Assembly (NCBI RefSeq): GCF_040790665.1 | Contig: NZ_CP160849.1 | Span: forward strand, 2,071,501 to 2,135,500 | Reading direction: 5' to 3' | DNA from: Sulfitobacter pontiacus | Lineage (GTDB): Bacteria > Pseudomonadota > Alphaproteobacteria > Rhodobacterales > Rhodobacteraceae | DNA: 64,000 nucleotides | In this document: one piece after another, positions 63,924 through 64,000 of the stretch | Layout: the number at the start of each line of letters is the position of its first letter | Numbering within the stretch: the stretch's first letter is position 1 | Translations under genes and position numbers: made by a program | Notes under the pieces: generated by a model | The model's input: the letters and a program-made list of their open reading frames with translations, nothing else | Database searches by the model: none | What the model was told of the DNA's origin: nothing

Positions 63924-64000
63924 ATGGCACGTACCCCGACGCCCGGCCCCGGCACCGAAGAACGCGAAAAATCGCGTGAGTTGGGGGCCCTGCGCGCGCT
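63924..64000 (+). CDS. Start of a gene cut by the window edge
   Basis: An ATG after AAAGGA opens a frame (MARTPTPGPGTEEREKS...) that continues past the window end, 25 codons visible. The residues are a polar N-terminal tail like those before the membrane domain of some ABC exporters, but too little is seen for a call. Confidence 0.6.
   Translation, partial: MARTPTPGPGTEEREKSRELGALRA

Overview
The window looks like chromosomal DNA of a marine Rhodobacteraceae (Roseobacter-group) alphaproteobacterium. This rests on high GC, dense 4-base overlapping genes, an FnrL-type regulator, a TRAP transporter, a late cobalamin gene cluster, a pca operon carrying a BKACE gene, a malonyl-CoA synthetase, and RTX-type secreted protein. 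No insertion sequence, prophage, integrase or CRISPR array was seen, and no stretch over 300 bases lacks a gene. One protein gene runs off each end of the window.

Layout. 0-4.4 kb: the 5' part of a B12-dependent reductive dehalogenase-like gene divergent from a MarR regulator, with palindromes between them; an Lrp/AsnC regulator divergent from an EamA exporter and an aromatic/aspartate-type aminotransferase. 4.4-13.6 kb, mostly minus strand: strictosidine synthase-like protein, saccharopine dehydrogenase-like oxidoreductase, an AGCS amino acid:Na+ symporter broken by a frameshift, asparaginase, a DUF900 lipoprotein hydrolase (plus strand), a glutamine amidotransferase / poly-gamma-glutamate hydrolase pair, a DUF6525 protein, and ZinT behind a Zur-box-like palindrome. 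13.7-19.4 kb: an operon of TRAP transporter (SBP, small and large permease), amidase, a 53-residue membrane protein and a 2-hydroxyacid dehydrogenase. 19.5-22.3 kb: GntR regulator, tryptophan 2,3-dioxygenase and kynureninase, overlapping. 22.4-26.5 kb: FnrL, then a universal stress protein behind a perfect FNR box; a LysR/VOC divergent pair; a DUF305 protein with a glutaredoxin-MauE membrane fusion.

26.6-32.5 kb is one giant gene (1,941 residues) for a secreted, acidic, multi-domain surface protein (GEVED, DUF11, SdrD-B-like). 32.7-39.4 kb is a cobalamin block (threonine kinase, cobD, cobC, corrinoid-binding protein, cobO, cobU, cobT, cobS), the late adenosylation and nucleotide-loop steps. 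It could feed the B12-dependent enzyme at the left edge. 39.5-46.0 kb: DUF6880 protein, CreA, a Tat-lipoprotein lytic transglycosylase, and a divergent oxyR-katG pair with an OxyR-like motif.

46.1-54.6 kb is the most unusual part: three glycosyltransferase-type genes (one fused to a methyltransferase-like domain and lacking a normal start codon), a protein of unknown function, a lectin-fold-like protein, and a sulfatase with a C-terminal RTX calcium-binding tail and no signal peptide. It may be an uncharacterised surface-glycan locus.

54.7-62.0 kb is catabolic: pcaC-pcaH-pcaG-BKACE (protocatechuate ring cleavage with a beta-keto acid cleavage enzyme at the end), glutathione-dependent formaldehyde dehydrogenase, and an isoquinoline-oxidoreductase-like molybdoenzyme with a di-haem cytochrome c. 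The window closes with malonyl-CoA synthetase (minus), tRNA-Gly(TCC), and the first codons of another gene.
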